A stretch of 50,631 nucleotides of DNA from Pseudolysinimonas_A sp044239695 (GCF_044239695.1 NZ_JBIIAW010000008.1:1-50631); one strand, 5' to 3'; counted from the first letter of the stretch, positions 15,612 to 24,983 are shown. Numbers and translations are program-made. The notes: generated from the sequence alone by a model not told the origin.

Positions 15612-17915
15612 ATGGTGAAGAAGGATGCGCCGAAGAGCGCGAGTTCCCACGTTTCAGCGGAGACCGACACGGGCCTGGTCCCGGTCGACGAGCCGATCGA
15701 GAAGCCCAAGCGCGGCCGCAAGAAGGCGGAGACGTCCGACGCGTCGAGCGTCGAGAAGCCGAAGCGCGGACGCGCGAAGACCGAGGAGCCGGCCCCCGAG
15801 ACGGCAGAGCCTGCCGCTCCGCCGGCGGCCACGAGCGCGTTCTCGCTGATGTTCCAGGCTCCGCCGCTGCCGACCCCGGTCATCGGGGCGAACGGCCCGG
15901 AGGACGACCTCGAGCCGGCGGGCGGCACGTCGTCGCGCCGCACGCGCACACGCCGACGTTCGGGGGAGGCCCCCCGCGACGGCGACGACGCCCCGAACAC
16001 CACGGTGCGGGTGCGGCAGCCGCGCGCGGCCGCGCCGCTGATCACCGAGCCGCAGCGCGTCAAGGGCTCGACCCGGCTCGAGGCGAAGAAGCAGCGCCGC
16101 CGCGACGGTCGGGATGCCGGGCGTCGCCGCCCGGTCATCACCGAGGCGGAGTTCCTCGCCCGGCGCGAGAGCGTCGACCGGGTGATGGTCGTGCGGAGCA
16201 AGTTCGGCCGCATCCAGATCGCCGTTCTGGAGGACGGGGTGCTCGTCGAGCACTACGTCGCGCGGGCGCAGGACGCGAGCCTCATCGGCAACGTCTACCT
16301 CGGTCGCGTGCAGAACGTGCTGCCGTCGATGGAGGCGGCGTTCGTCGACATCGGCCGCGGTCGCAACGCCGTGCTGTACTCCGGCGAGGTCGACTGGGAG
16401 GCCGCCGCGGCCGCCGCGGAGAGCGACGGCAACAAGAACCAGGCCCGCAAGATCGAGCTGGCGCTCAAGCCCGGCGACAAGGTGCTCGTGCAGGTCACGA
16501 AGGACCCGGTCGGCCACAAGGGCGCCCGTCTGACGAGCCAGGTCAGCCTGCCCGGCCGCTACCTCGTCTACGTGCCGAACGGCTCGATGAACGGCATCAG
16601 CCGCAAGCTCCCCGACACCGAGCGGGCGCGGCTCAAGAAGATCCTCAAGGAGGTGCTGCCCGACGAGAACGGGGTCATCGTGCGTACCGCCGCCGAAGGC
16701 GCCACCGAGGAGCAGCTGACGCTCGACGTGCAGCGCCTCATCACCCAGTGGGCCGAGATCGACCACGCGGTGCAGACCCAGCCGGCTCCGGCGCTGCTGC
16801 ACAGCGAGCCCGACCTGCTGCTGAAGATCGTGCGGGACGTTTTCAACGAGGACTTCCACAAGCTCGTCATCGAAGGCGACGACGCCCTCGAGACGATCTC
16901 CGGATACCTGGATGCCGTCGCCCCCGACCTCGTCGAGCGCGTGCAGAAGCACGAGGGCGAGCGCGACTCGTTCGACGAGTTCCGCGTCAGCGAGCAGATC
17001 GACAAGGCGCTCGAGCGCAAGGTGTGGCTGCCGTCGGGCGGCTCGCTCGTCATCGACCGCACCGAGGCGATGACCGTCGTCGACGTCAACACCGGCAAGT
17101 TCGTCGGATCCGGCGGCAACCTCGAGGAGACGGTCACCCGCAACAACCTCGAAGCCGCCGAGGAGATCGTGCGCCAGCTGCGGCTGCGCGACATCGGCGG
17201 CATCATCGTCGTCGACTTCATCGACATGGTGCTCGAGTCCAACCGCGACCTCGTGCTGCGCCGACTCGTCGAATGCCTGTCGCGCGACCGCACGAAGCAC
17301 CAGGTCGCCGAGGTCACCTCGCTCGGGCTCGTGCAGATGACCCGCAAGAAGCTGGGGCTCGGTCTCATCGAGTCGTTCAGCGAGAACTGCGAGCACTGCG
17401 CCGGTCGGGGCATCATCATCCACCACGACCCGGTCTTCAAGCACCGGTCGCCGGCGGGCGACAACCCCGGCGGGTCGAACCAGTCGGGCGGCTCGTCGCG
17501 CAGCCGTCGCGGACGCGGGGGCGGCGGCGGGGCCGCGCCGGCGAGCTCGGGCGTCAAGAACGGGGTCGGCGGCGCCGGCACGCACGCGATCACCGAGGAC
17601 GTGAAGAACGCCCTCGCGCAGATCGCGAAGAGCACCGTCCACACCGACGAGGCCCACACCGGCTCGATCGAGACGCATCCGGCGGAGGCGGTCGCCGTCG
17701 CGGCGGCCGAGACCGCGGTCGAGATCCTCGAGATCCCGGTGCAGAAAGCGCCCCGATCCTCGCGGCGGGTCAGCCCGAAGGACGCCGAGAACATCCTCGG
17801 ATCGGTGCTCGAAGCGCTGCCGGAGCCCAAGCAGCCCGGCCAGGGTCGGCGCGGCTCGCGTCGGGCCTCGACCGGGGGCACCGTCACGCCGCCCGCCGTC
17901 GGCACCGAGGACTAG
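15612..17915 (+). CDS. rne: Ribonuclease E/G family endoribonuclease
   Basis: A 767-residue endoribonuclease for mRNA decay and rRNA/tRNA processing. The order is a basic, low-complexity N-terminal extension (1-185) with repeated KPKRGR motifs, then an S1-like RNA-binding region (about 195-260). The RNase E/G catalytic domain follows with VVDVNTGK (D491) and VVDFIDM (D535, D538), then the zinc-link CEHC (C593, C596), then a Gly/Arg-rich tail. The extension before the S1 domain is typical of Actinobacteria. ATG 15612 begins MVKKDAPKS. The frame is open through the whole upstream leader, so a longer product cannot be excluded by stops alone. Confidence 0.93.
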   Translation: MVKKDAPKSASSHVSAETDTGLVPVDEPIEKPKRGRKKAETSDASSVEKPKRGRAKTEEPAPETAEPAAPPAATSAFSLMFQAPPLPTPVIGANGPEDDLEPAGGTSSRRTRTRRRSGEAPRDGDDAPNTTVRVRQPRAAAPLITEPQRVKGSTRLEAKKQRRRDGRDAGRRRPVITEAEFLARRESVDRVMVVRSKFGRIQIAVLEDGVLVEHYVARAQDASLIGNVYLGRVQNVLPSMEAAFVDIGRGRNAVLYSGEVDWEAAAAAAESDGNKNQARKIELALKPGDKVLVQVTKDPVGHKGARLTSQVSLPGRYLVYVPNGSMNGISRKLPDTERARLKKILKEVLPDENGVIVRTAAEGATEEQLTLDVQRLITQWAEIDHAVQTQPAPALLHSEPDLLLKIVRDVFNEDFHKLVIEGDDALETISGYLDAVAPDLVERVQKHEGERDSFDEFRVSEQIDKALERKVWLPSGGSLVIDRTEAMTVVDVNTGKFVGSGGNLEETVTRNNLEAAEEIVRQLRLRDIGGIIVVDFIDMVLESNRDLVLRRLVECLSRDRTKHQVAEVTSLGLVQMTRKKLGLGLIESFSENCEHCAGRGIIIHHDPVFKHRSPAGDNPGGSNQSGGSSRSRRGRGGGGGAAPASSGVKNGVGGAGTHAITEDVKNALAQIAKSTVHTDEAHTGSIETHPAEAVAVAAAETAVEILEIPVQKAPRSSRRVSPKDAENILGSVLEALPEPKQPGQGRRGSRRASTGGTVTPPAVGTED

Positions 17916-17917
17916 CG

Positions 17918-18517
17918 ATGTCGGTCGTGCTGCCGCCGTCACCCGACGGCACGGGTGCGTCGGGTGAGCGGCTGACGCCGATCGTGCTGCCCGCGGGGGC
18001 GCCGACGCGCAGCCCCGTGCTGCTGCTCGGCGTCGGCATCGCGGCCATCGTCGCGCTACTGGCGAACACCGTCGGACTCGTCGGCTTCCCGTACAACGCG
18101 CCCGTCGAGCAGGTCTATGCGCTCGGCATCAACGTCGACCTGCTCGCGATCGCGGTCGTGAGCGGGATCGGAGCGTACGTCGCCCGGCGGGGGTACCCGC
18201 TGCGCGCCGCCACGCCGATCACGACGGTCGCGGTGGCGCTCGTCGCAGCCTCCGCCGTGGTGTGGGCGATCGCCGGCGGGCTCGGGTCGATCGTCGGCCT
18301 CGCGCTCGGCAGCGGCCGCTACATGTACGCCAGCGGCGGCCTGTTCTTCGGCGGGGCGCTCTGGGTCCTCGCGGTGATCTTCGCGTCGCACGGCTACCGT
18401 CGGGGCGGCAGCCGGCAGAACAACCTGATCGCGATCGTCGCGCTCGGGGTCGCCGCATCCCTCGTGCTGTACGCCGTCGTGTCGTCGGTGATCTACGGAC
18501 TCGGTCTGACCGACTGA
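17918..18517 (+). CDS. Multi-pass membrane protein of unknown function
   Basis: A 199-residue protein with a proline-rich cytoplasmic N-terminus (about 30 residues) and four or five hydrophobic helices, ending VSSVIYGLGLTD. The ATG at 17918 begins two bases after the rne stop, so it is probably co-translated with rne. No named family is recognised. Confidence 0.75.
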   Translation: MSVVLPPSPDGTGASGERLTPIVLPAGAPTRSPVLLLGVGIAAIVALLANTVGLVGFPYNAPVEQVYALGINVDLLAIAVVSGIGAYVARRGYPLRAATPITTVAVALVAASAVVWAIAGGLGSIVGLALGSGRYMYASGGLFFGGALWVLAVIFASHGYRRGGSRQNNLIAIVALGVAASLVLYAVVSSVIYGLGLTD

Positions 18518-18526
18518 CGGGCGGGC

Positions 18527-18811
18527 TCAGGGTCGGCCGGTCTTCGGCCCTTTGTCCTTCTGACGCACCCGCAGGCCCGCCGCCTGGATGCGTCGGAGCA
18601 GCTCACGAGCGGTGACCGGCTCCGCCCCGCGGGCGACCATGTCGTCCCAGCTGCGCAGCGGCACGTCGTAGTGGTCGTTGTCGAACCCGCGTTCCGGGAT
18701 GCCGGCCGCCTCCGCGAACGCGTGCAACTCGGCGAGCGACGTGTCGCTGACGAGGTGCGCCCAGACCGTGCCGTGCGCCGGCCAGACGGGCTCGTCGATG
18801 AGGACGGTCAT
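18527..18811 (-). CDS. DUF4031 domain-containing protein
   Basis: A 94-residue cytoplasmic protein. MTVLIDEPVWPAHGTVWAHL followed by a conserved HYDVP segment is characteristic of DUF4031, a small family found mostly in Actinobacteria. Conserved Asp, His and Trp residues suggest a metal or nucleotide site, but no activity is known. It is convergent with the preceding membrane-protein gene, with a 9-base gap between the stops. Confidence 0.85.
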   Translation of the reverse strand: MTVLIDEPVWPAHGTVWAHLVSDTSLAELHAFAEAAGIPERGFDNDHYDVPLRSWDDMVARGAEPVTARELLRRIQAAGLRVRQKDKGPKTGRP

Positions 18812-18844
18812 CTGCCGATGCTAGGGGCTGGTTAGTCTGACGGG

Positions 18845-19423
18845 GTGATCGACGAGAAGGATGTCGCGAGAGCCCTCCAGCGCCCCGGGGCCCTGCCCCC
18901 GTTCCTGACGTCACTCGGCATCTTCGTCGCCCTCGTGGTGCTCGGGTTCCTCGGAGCGACGCTCTCGGCCCTGTCGGTCACCACCCGGGCGGACTACCCG
19001 GCGGAGTTCTTCCTCCAGATCTGGGCGTCCCAGCTGGTCTGGGGCCTCGCCGGGCCCCTGCCGATCGCGCTCGGCGCGTTCGTCTGCTTCTGGCAGATCG
19101 CCCCCATCGCCCCGAACCTGCGACTCGCGCACGTCGTCACCCGCGCGGTCCTGGCCGGCCTCGCGGGCACGCTCCTGCTCTTCCTGCTCGGCCTGCTCTT
19201 CGGCGTCCTACTCTGGGTGCTGTCGCTCGGCGGCCTCCTCCGCGCGGGTGAGATCTTCGGCAGCGGGGGAGGGGGCATCGGCGTCCTGCCCCTGCTCTTC
19301 CAGTCGCTCGCGACCTTCCTCCAGGTGCTTCCGGTGCTCGTCCTGGGGGCCGTGCTGCTCTGGGGATGGCTCCAGCGACACCCGCCGACGAAGCGCCTGG
19401 CGGGCACGCTCGACGAGGTTTGA
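18845..19423 (+). CDS. Multi-pass membrane protein upstream of rplU
   Basis: A 192-residue protein with a GTG start and four hydrophobic helices (about residues 18-42, 61-82, 96-128 and 155-180), with a Gly-rich loop before the last. It has no recognised family. The -35 box of the rplU promoter overlaps its stop codon, so the ribosomal genes are expressed independently of it. Confidence 0.7.
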   Translation: MIDEKDVARALQRPGALPPFLTSLGIFVALVVLGFLGATLSALSVTTRADYPAEFFLQIWASQLVWGLAGPLPIALGAFVCFWQIAPIAPNLRLAHVVTRAVLAGLAGTLLLFLLGLLFGVLLWVLSLGGLLRAGEIFGSGGGGIGVLPLLFQSLATFLQVLPVLVLGAVLLWGWLQRHPPTKRLAGTLDEV

Positions 19424-19569
19424 TGTTTCGGCCGATCACAGGCTAAACTCGACCCTTGGTGTGCGACCCGGCAGGTGCCGGGCACTCCGCCTCCGAAAGT
19501 CATGTCTTTCCCGGCAGAGCGGTCACCCACTCTTTTCCAACAAAGCCTGTACCTATCTAAGGATGTTTC
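19420..19569 (+). promoter_or_regulatory. Promoter and 5' leader of rplU-rpmA
   Basis: A -35 TTGATG (19420-19425) and -10 TAAACT (19444-19449) at 18-bp spacing precede a leader of about 115 bases. The leader includes the small hairpin CCCGGCAGGTGCCGGG. Leaders of rplU operons in other phyla carry protein-binding structures; homology here is not shown. Confidence 0.6.
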
Positions 19570-19878
19570 GTGGTCTACGCAATCGTGCGCGCCGGTGGGC
19601 GGCAGGAGAAGGTCGAAGTCGGCACGGTCGTCGTGCTCGACCGCATCGCCGCCGACAAGGACGGCAACATCCAGCTCGTCCCCGTGCTGCTGGTCGACGG
19701 TGACACCATCACCCACGACGCGAAGGCGCTCGCGAAGGTGACCGTCACGGCCGAGGTCGTCGGCGACGAGCGCGGTCCGAAGATCGTCATCCAGAAGTTC
19801 AAGAACAAGACCGGGTACAAGAAGCGCCAGGGTTTCCGCGCCGACCTGACCCGCGTCAAGATCACCGGCATCAAGTAA
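19570..19878 (+). CDS. rplU: 50S ribosomal protein L21
   Basis: A 102-residue large-subunit protein that binds 23S rRNA. The start is GTG 19570, giving MVYAIVRAGGRQEKV, the invariant L21 N-terminus. The C-terminal half contains KFKNKTGYKKRQGFR, the basic RNA-binding segment. A nearby ATG (19563) is in another frame and is not used. It is followed 12 bases later by rpmA. Confidence 0.97.
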   Translation: MVYAIVRAGGRQEKVEVGTVVVLDRIAADKDGNIQLVPVLLVDGDTITHDAKALAKVTVTAEVVGDERGPKIVIQKFKNKTGYKKRQGFRADLTRVKITGIK

Positions 19879-19890
19879 GGGGCGCCCCAG

Positions 19891-20145
19891 ATGGCACACA
19901 AGAAGGGCGCGAGCTCCTCCAAGAACGGTCGCGACTCGAACGCGCAGTACCTCGGCGTCAAGCGCTTCGGCGGCCAGGTCGTCAAGGCCGGCGAGATCCT
20001 CGTCCGCCAGCGCGGCACCCACCACCACCCCGGCGCGAACGTCGGCCGTGGCAACGACGACACGCTGTTCGCCCTCTCGGCGGGCGTCGTGGAGTTCGGA
20101 GTGAAGGGCCGCCGCAAGGTCGTCAACATCGTTCCGGCGGGCTGA
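19891..20145 (+). CDS. rpmA: 50S ribosomal protein L27
   Basis: An 84-residue protein whose N-terminus, MAHKKGASSSKNGRDSNAQY, reaches towards the peptidyl-transferase centre. Typical L27 signatures are LGVKRFGGQ and RQRGTHHHPG. The start AHKKG is not preceded by the cleavable extension of Firmicutes, as expected for Actinobacteria. It is co-transcribed with rplU. Confidence 0.97.
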   Translation: MAHKKGASSSKNGRDSNAQYLGVKRFGGQVVKAGEILVRQRGTHHHPGANVGRGNDDTLFALSAGVVEFGVKGRRKVVNIVPAG

Positions 20146-20153
20146 CGCCCACC

Positions 20154-20193
20154 GGTTTCGACACGCCCGCGACGCGGGCTACTCAACCAGCGA
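20154..20193. repeat. REP-like palindromic element between rpmA and obg
   Basis: GGTTTCGACACGCCCGCGAC begins a 40-base element whose core GCCCGCG-A-CGCGGGC is palindromic and which ends CTCAACCAGCGA. It shares the GGTTTCGA...CTCAACC ends with the two copies near 22.6 kb. It looks like a dispersed repetitive extragenic palindrome. Confidence 0.7.
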
Positions 20194-20260
20194 CTTGGTG
20201 AGGGCGGACTACGGTCCGCCCTTCGTCGCGTTTACGGACAGTTTCGAGAGGAGTGAAGCC

Positions 20261-21771
20261 ATGACGACCTTCGTCGACGAGGTGACGCTCCACCTGCGAG
20301 CGGGTCACGGCGGGCACGGCTGCGTGTCGGTGCGCCGCGAGAAGTTCAAGCCGCTCGCCGGTCCCGACGGCGGCAACGGCGGACACGGCGGCGACATCAC
20401 GCTCGTCGCCGACCCGCAGGTCACGACTCTGCTCAACTACCACCGCGGTCCGCATCGTTCGAGTGCCAACGGCGGCCCGGGCATGGGCGACCACCGCTCC
20501 GGCGCCAGCGGCGACCCGCTCGAGCTGGCCGTGCCGGTCGGCACCGTCGTGAAGACCCGCACCGGCGAGACCCTCGCCGACCTCGACGAGCCCGGCATGC
20601 GCTTCGTCGCGGCGGCCGGCGGGCAGGGCGGACTCGGCAACGCCGCGCTCGCGACGACGAAGCGCAAGGCTCCCGGCTTCGCGCTGCTGGGCACCCCCGG
20701 CTGGGAGGGCGACGTCGTCCTCGAGCTGAAGACCGTGGCGGATGTCGCGCTCGTCGGGTTCCCGAGTGCGGGCAAGTCGTCCCTCGTGGCCGCGATCTCG
20801 GCCGCCCGCCCGAAGATCGCCGACTACCCGTTCACGACCCTGCACCCGAACCTCGGCGTCGTCGAAGCCGGGTCCTCGCGCTTCACCGTCGCCGACGTGC
20901 CCGGTCTCATCGAAGGCGCCAGCGAGGGCAAGGGACTCGGGCTCGAGTTCCTGCGGCACGTCGAGCGCTGCTCCGCGCTGCTGCACGTCATCGACAGTGC
21001 GACGCTCGACCCGGGCCGGGATCCGCTGAGCGACCTCGACGTCATCCTCGGCGAGCTGGCCGCCTACCCGGTTCCCGAGGTCAGGTGCCGTTGATCGAGC
21101 GCCCGCAGCTGATCGCGCTCAACAAGGTCGACGTGCCCGACGCCCGTGACCTCGCCGAGATGGTGAAGCCGATGTTCGAGGAGCGCGGCTACCGCGTGTT
21201 CGAGATCTCCGCGGTCTCCCGCGAGGGGCTGCGGGAGCTCTCCTTCGCCCTCGCCGAGATCGTGGATGCCGACCGCGCCGCACGGATCGCCGCGGCCGCG
21301 ATCAAGCCCCGCATCATCCTGCGCCCCAAGGCGATCGACGAGGTCGAGTTCACGATCCGCGTCGAGGGCGGCACCGAGACGCTCTACCGCGTGCTCGGCA
21401 CGAAGCCCGAGCGCTGGGTCGCGCAGACCGACTTCAACAACGAAGAGGCGGTCGGCTTCCTCGCCGACCGGCTCGCGAAGATCGGCATCGAGGAGGCGCT
21501 CTTCGCCCACGGTGCCGTTCCCGGCTCGGCCGTCGTCATCGGCGAGGGCGACTCGCGCGTCTTCGACTGGGAGCCGACGCTCACCTCCGCCGCAGAGCTC
21601 ATCACGAGCCCGCGCGGCACCGACGCCCGGTTCGACACCAGCAACCGCCGCACGAGCACCGAACGCCGCGAGGAGTACAAGGCGCGGATGGACGCGAAGG
21701 CCGCCGCGCGGGCCGCCGATGCCGCCGAGCGCGACGCCGGGGTGTGGGACGTCGACGAGGAGGACGTGTGA
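20261..21771 (+). pseudogene. obgE: GTPase Obg, interrupted by an apparent one-base frameshift
   Basis: Obg is an essential ribosome-assembly GTPase. From ATG 20261 the glycine-rich Obg fold (about 1-158) and the G domain are intact, with G1 GFPSAGKSSL and G3 DVPGLIEG. At about 21080 the frame shifts and ends at TGA 21092-21094, after 277 residues. The second frame carries G4 NKVD and the C-terminal OCT domain to 21771. Adding one G in GAGGTCAG restores VPEGQVPLIERPQ and a product of about 503 residues, normal for actinobacterial Obg. Because Obg is essential, a sequencing or assembly error is the most likely cause. The GTGA overlap with proB is kept. Confidence 0.9.
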
Positions 21772-22559
21772 CCCCGCAGTCCCAGCAGCACGACGCCGTG
21801 CTCACCGCGAAGCGGATCGTCGTGAAGGTCGGCTCCTCGAGCGTCAGCGGCGCGAACACCGGCCAGATCGAGCCCCTCGTAGATGCCCTCGTCGCGACGT
21901 ATCAGCGCGGCGTCGAGGTCGTGCTGGTGTCGTCGGGTGCGATCGCCTCGGCGATGTCGTCGCTCAACCTCGACGGCCGGCCCCAGGATCTCGCCACCCA
22001 GCAGGCGGCCGCGGCGGTGGGGCAGAACATCCTGATGTGGCGCTACCAGACCTCGCTCGACCGCTACGGCATCCTCGCCGGGCAGGTACTGCTCACCGCC
22101 GGCGACCTCGAGAACCCGACGCACCGCTCCAACGCCCAGCGCGCGATGGAGCGTCTGCTCGACCTGCGCATCCTGCCGATCGTCAACGAGAACGACACCG
22201 TCGCCACGCAGGAGATCCGCTTCGGCGACAACGACCGTCTCGCGTCCCTCGTGTCGGAGCTGATCGGCGCCGACCTGCTCGTGCTGCTGTCGGACATCGA
22301 CGCGCTCTACACCCGGCCGCCGTCGGAGCCCGGGGCCCGGCCGATCCGGCACGTGCCCTTCGACGACGACCTCTCGGGCGTCGAACTCGGTGACATCGGC
22401 GCGGCCGGAGTCGGCACCGGGGGAGCGGGCACCAAGATCGCCGCCGCGAAGCACGCCGCCGCCGCCGGCACCCCCGTGCTGCTCACCTCGACCGCCAACG
22501 TGGCGCGTGCCCTCGCGGGCGACGACACCGGCACCTGGTTCGCCGCAAAGCCCGTCTGA
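21768..22559 (+). CDS. proB: Glutamate 5-kinase (short form, no PUA domain)
   Basis: A 263-residue amino-acid kinase catalysing the first step of proline synthesis, glutamate to gamma-glutamyl phosphate. Motifs are RIVVKVGSSSVS at the start, VLVSSGAIA, and NENDTVATQEIRFGDND in the ATP/substrate site. The C-terminal PUA domain of enterobacterial ProB is absent. The GTG start at 21768 overlaps the obg stop (GTGA). proA lies about 2.4 kb downstream, separated by a transporter and an esterase gene. Confidence 0.94.
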   Translation: MTPQSQQHDAVLTAKRIVVKVGSSSVSGANTGQIEPLVDALVATYQRGVEVVLVSSGAIASAMSSLNLDGRPQDLATQQAAAAVGQNILMWRYQTSLDRYGILAGQVLLTAGDLENPTHRSNAQRAMERLLDLRILPIVNENDTVATQEIRFGDNDRLASLVSELIGADLLVLLSDIDALYTRPPSEPGARPIRHVPFDDDLSGVELGDIGAAGVGTGGAGTKIAAAKHAAAAGTPVLLTSTANVARALAGDDTGTWFAAKPV

Positions 22560-22565
22560 TCGGTT

Positions 22566-22658
22566 CGCGGGTCGAGTGCCGGGCGAAGCCCGGTGTATCG
22601 AAACCGGGCACGGGCGACGTGGGGTTTCGATACGCCGCTGCGCGGCACTCAACCCGCG
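22566..22658. repeat. REPIN-like pair of inverted REP elements
   Basis: Two related elements face each other. The first (22566-22605) reads CGCGGGTCGAGTGCCGGG...TATCGAAACC. The second (22623-22658) is its inverse, GGTTTCGATACG...CTCAACCCGCG, after a 17-base spacer. They lie between the convergent proB and MFS genes. The right element supplies the TGA stop and last codons of the MFS gene. The hairpins could also end transcription from both sides. Confidence 0.75.
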
Positions 22659-23833
22659 AGTGAGGGCGCGTCCTTCGGGATCAATGGCAGCGCGATGAGG
22701 GGCGCGAGGGCGATGAGCGCGAACGCGAGCGAGTAGCCGGTCACGGCGATCAGCAGTCCCGCCGCGGGGGCGACCATCGCGGCCGCGAGGTACTGGCCGG
22801 TGTTCTGCGCGCCGAGCGCGCGCCCCGACCAATGCGCCCCCGCGATCTCGGCGACGGCGGTGAACGCGAGGCCGTTGTCGGCGACGCTCACGCACGACGC
22901 GAGCACGTAGAGCACGGCGACCGCGGGCGTCCAGTGCAGCGCTCCGGCCCCGGCGGTGAGCAGCAGCAACGGGATGCCGGCGAGCGCGACCCAGCGCAGC
23001 GGACGCAGCCGGCTGCCGAGTCGATCGCTGAGGATGCCGACCGCGACGCGTCCACCGGCGCCGAGGATCTGCGCGGCGGCGACGAGGATGCCGGCGGCGA
23101 CGGGGTCCCAGCGTTGATCCACGATGAGCCAGACGAGGCCGAAGGTCACCAGCAGGTACTGCGGCACGACGAGGAGGGCCGACACGAGATGGATGCGCAG
23201 CAACGTGCCGTCGCCGCGGTACGGGTTCGCCGGGCGCCCCTCGGCATCCACGGCTCTCGTCGGGCGCGGCGGATTCACGATGAACGCGAGGCTCGCGACG
23301 GCGGCGACGGCGACGACGATCGCCGAGACGAGCAGGGCCGCAGCCATGTCGCCGTCGGCGGTGAGCGGCGGCACGATGAGCGCCCCCGCTGCCATGCCGA
23401 GCGGGAGCGCCATCTGCCGCAGGCCCATCGCCAAGCCGCGCCGGTCGGCGGGGAACCAGCCGATCACGACCCGTCCGCTCGTGGCGCTCGTCGCGGCCGC
23501 GCCGACGCCGCAGAGGGCGAAGGCGAGAGCGAGCAGCACGTACCCGGAGGCCGCGATCGAGGCGACCGCTCCGAGCACCGCGACGACGAGCCCGGAGACG
23601 AGGATGACCCGCTCGCCCCAGCGGTCGACCGCCGCACCCCAGAGGATGAGGGTCAGCAGCACGCCCACGTTGGGCGCTGTCGCGATGAGCCCCGCTTCGG
23701 CGAGCGAGAGGCCGCGCTGGGTGTGGAGCAGCGGGATGAGGTAGGCCGGCGTCGAGATGAGCAGACCGGTCGCCGCCTGCGACCCGCCGCCGACGACGAG
23801 CATGAGCCAGGGACGGGGGGTGCGCAGCGACAT
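22649..23833 (-). CDS. MFS transporter
   Basis: A 394-residue major facilitator with 12 predicted helices. It has the DRWGER loop after helix 2 (WGAAVDRWGERV) and RRGLAMG after helix 4. It resembles the CynX/NarK-like or oxalate/formate-like branch of drug and anion permeases, but the substrate is unclear. ATG 23833 was chosen as the start because hydrophobic sequence begins soon after; the frame is open 27 codons upstream. Its last three codons lie within a REP element. It sits on the opposite strand inside the proB-proA interval. Confidence 0.85.
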   Translation of the reverse strand: MSLRTPRPWLMLVVGGGSQAATGLLISTPAYLIPLLHTQRGLSLAEAGLIATAPNVGVLLTLILWGAAVDRWGERVILVSGLVVAVLGAVASIAASGYVLLALAFALCGVGAAATSATSGRVVIGWFPADRRGLAMGLRQMALPLGMAAGALIVPPLTADGDMAAALLVSAIVVAVAAVASLAFIVNPPRPTRAVDAEGRPANPYRGDGTLLRIHLVSALLVVPQYLLVTFGLVWLIVDQRWDPVAAGILVAAAQILGAGGRVAVGILSDRLGSRLRPLRWVALAGIPLLLLTAGAGALHWTPAVAVLYVLASCVSVADNGLAFTAVAEIAGAHWSGRALGAQNTGQYLAAAMVAPAAGLLIAVTGYSLAFALIALAPLIALPLIPKDAPSLAG

Positions 23834-23912
23834 CCCTCCCATCCTGCCGCGCCCCGCTCGGGGGGCGGCGCACCTCTCGTGATCCGTCGCCCCGCTCGCT
23901 AGGGTCGGCACC

Positions 23913-24938
23913 ATGACGACGACCGCTCACCGTCCCTGGTATCGACGGCCGGCGCGGGTGATCCCGACGGTCCTTCTCGCGTCGGGGATCGTCGTGGCCC
24001 TCGTCGCCGCGATCAGCCCGTGGCCCGCCGCGCTGCTCATCCGCGCGGTCTTCCAGGACGAGGCGCAGAAGACGGTCGCCGAGATGGAGCCGTACGCGCC
24101 CACCGGTGGTCTCACCGAGCACCTCGACGTGTCCTACGGCGATGCCGGAGTCGACACGACCCTTGACGTCTTCACCCCCGACACCGGCGACGAGGCGCTG
24201 ACCACGGTCGTCTGGATCCACGGCGGCGCCTGGATCTCCGGCACGAAGGAGAACGTGCGCCCCTACGTGCGGATGATCGCTGCCGAGGGCTACACGACGG
24301 CGAGCCTGAATTACACCGTCGCACCCGAGTCGAGCTACCCGACGGCGGTGACGCAGCTCAACGACGCGCTCGCGTTCCTCCTCGAGCACGCCGACGAGTA
24401 CCGCATCGATCCCGACCGGATCGTGATCGCCGGCGACTCGGCAGGCGCCAATCTGACGAGCCAGCTCGCGGTGCTGACGACGAACCCCGCGTACGCGACC
24501 GAGGTGGGCATCGAGCCGGCCCTCTCGCCGGACCAGTTGCGCGCGGTCATCCTGAACTGCGGGATCTACGACGTCTCGGAGATCCCGAACGCGCCGGGCA
24601 TCGGGGGCTGGGGTTTCCGCATCGCGCTGTGGTCGTACCTCGGGGCGCGGGACTGGGAGGACACCCCCGGCGACCGCCAGATGTCGACGCTCGACTGGGT
24701 GACCGCCGACTTCCCGACGACGTGGATCTCGGGCGGCAACGGCGACCCGCTCACGGCGGGGCAGTCGAAGCCGCTCGCGACGAAACTCGACGGGCTCGGC
24801 GTCGACGTCGAGACGGTCTTCTACCCCGACGACCACGAGCCCGCGCTGCCGCACGAGTACCAGTTCCACCTCGACTTCGAGGATGCCCGCGCGGCTCTCC
24901 AGTCGACGCTGGACTTCCTGGCGGGCCTGCCCGACTGA
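23913..24938 (+). CDS. Alpha/beta hydrolase (HSL/carboxylesterase-like), membrane-anchored or secreted
   Basis: A 341-residue esterase-type hydrolase. A hydrophobic segment at about 20-45 could be a signal anchor. The oxyanion-hole motif HGGAW is at about 103-107, the nucleophile elbow GDSAG at about 173-177, and the catalytic His is probably in the HEYQFHLDF region near 313-321. This arrangement is that of hormone-sensitive-lipase-like and BD-FAE-like esterases. The substrate is unknown. It is divergent from the MFS gene and 45 bases ahead of proA. Confidence 0.85.
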   Translation: MTTTAHRPWYRRPARVIPTVLLASGIVVALVAAISPWPAALLIRAVFQDEAQKTVAEMEPYAPTGGLTEHLDVSYGDAGVDTTLDVFTPDTGDEALTTVVWIHGGAWISGTKENVRPYVRMIAAEGYTTASLNYTVAPESSYPTAVTQLNDALAFLLEHADEYRIDPDRIVIAGDSAGANLTSQLAVLTTNPAYATEVGIEPALSPDQLRAVILNCGIYDVSEIPNAPGIGGWGFRIALWSYLGARDWEDTPGDRQMSTLDWVTADFPTTWISGGNGDPLTAGQSKPLATKLDGLGVDVETVFYPDDHEPALPHEYQFHLDFEDARAALQSTLDFLAGLPD

Positions 24939-24983
24939 CTCCGGGCCCGGTCGTGCGGGTGAGCCGCCGGTAGACTCGCGCGC

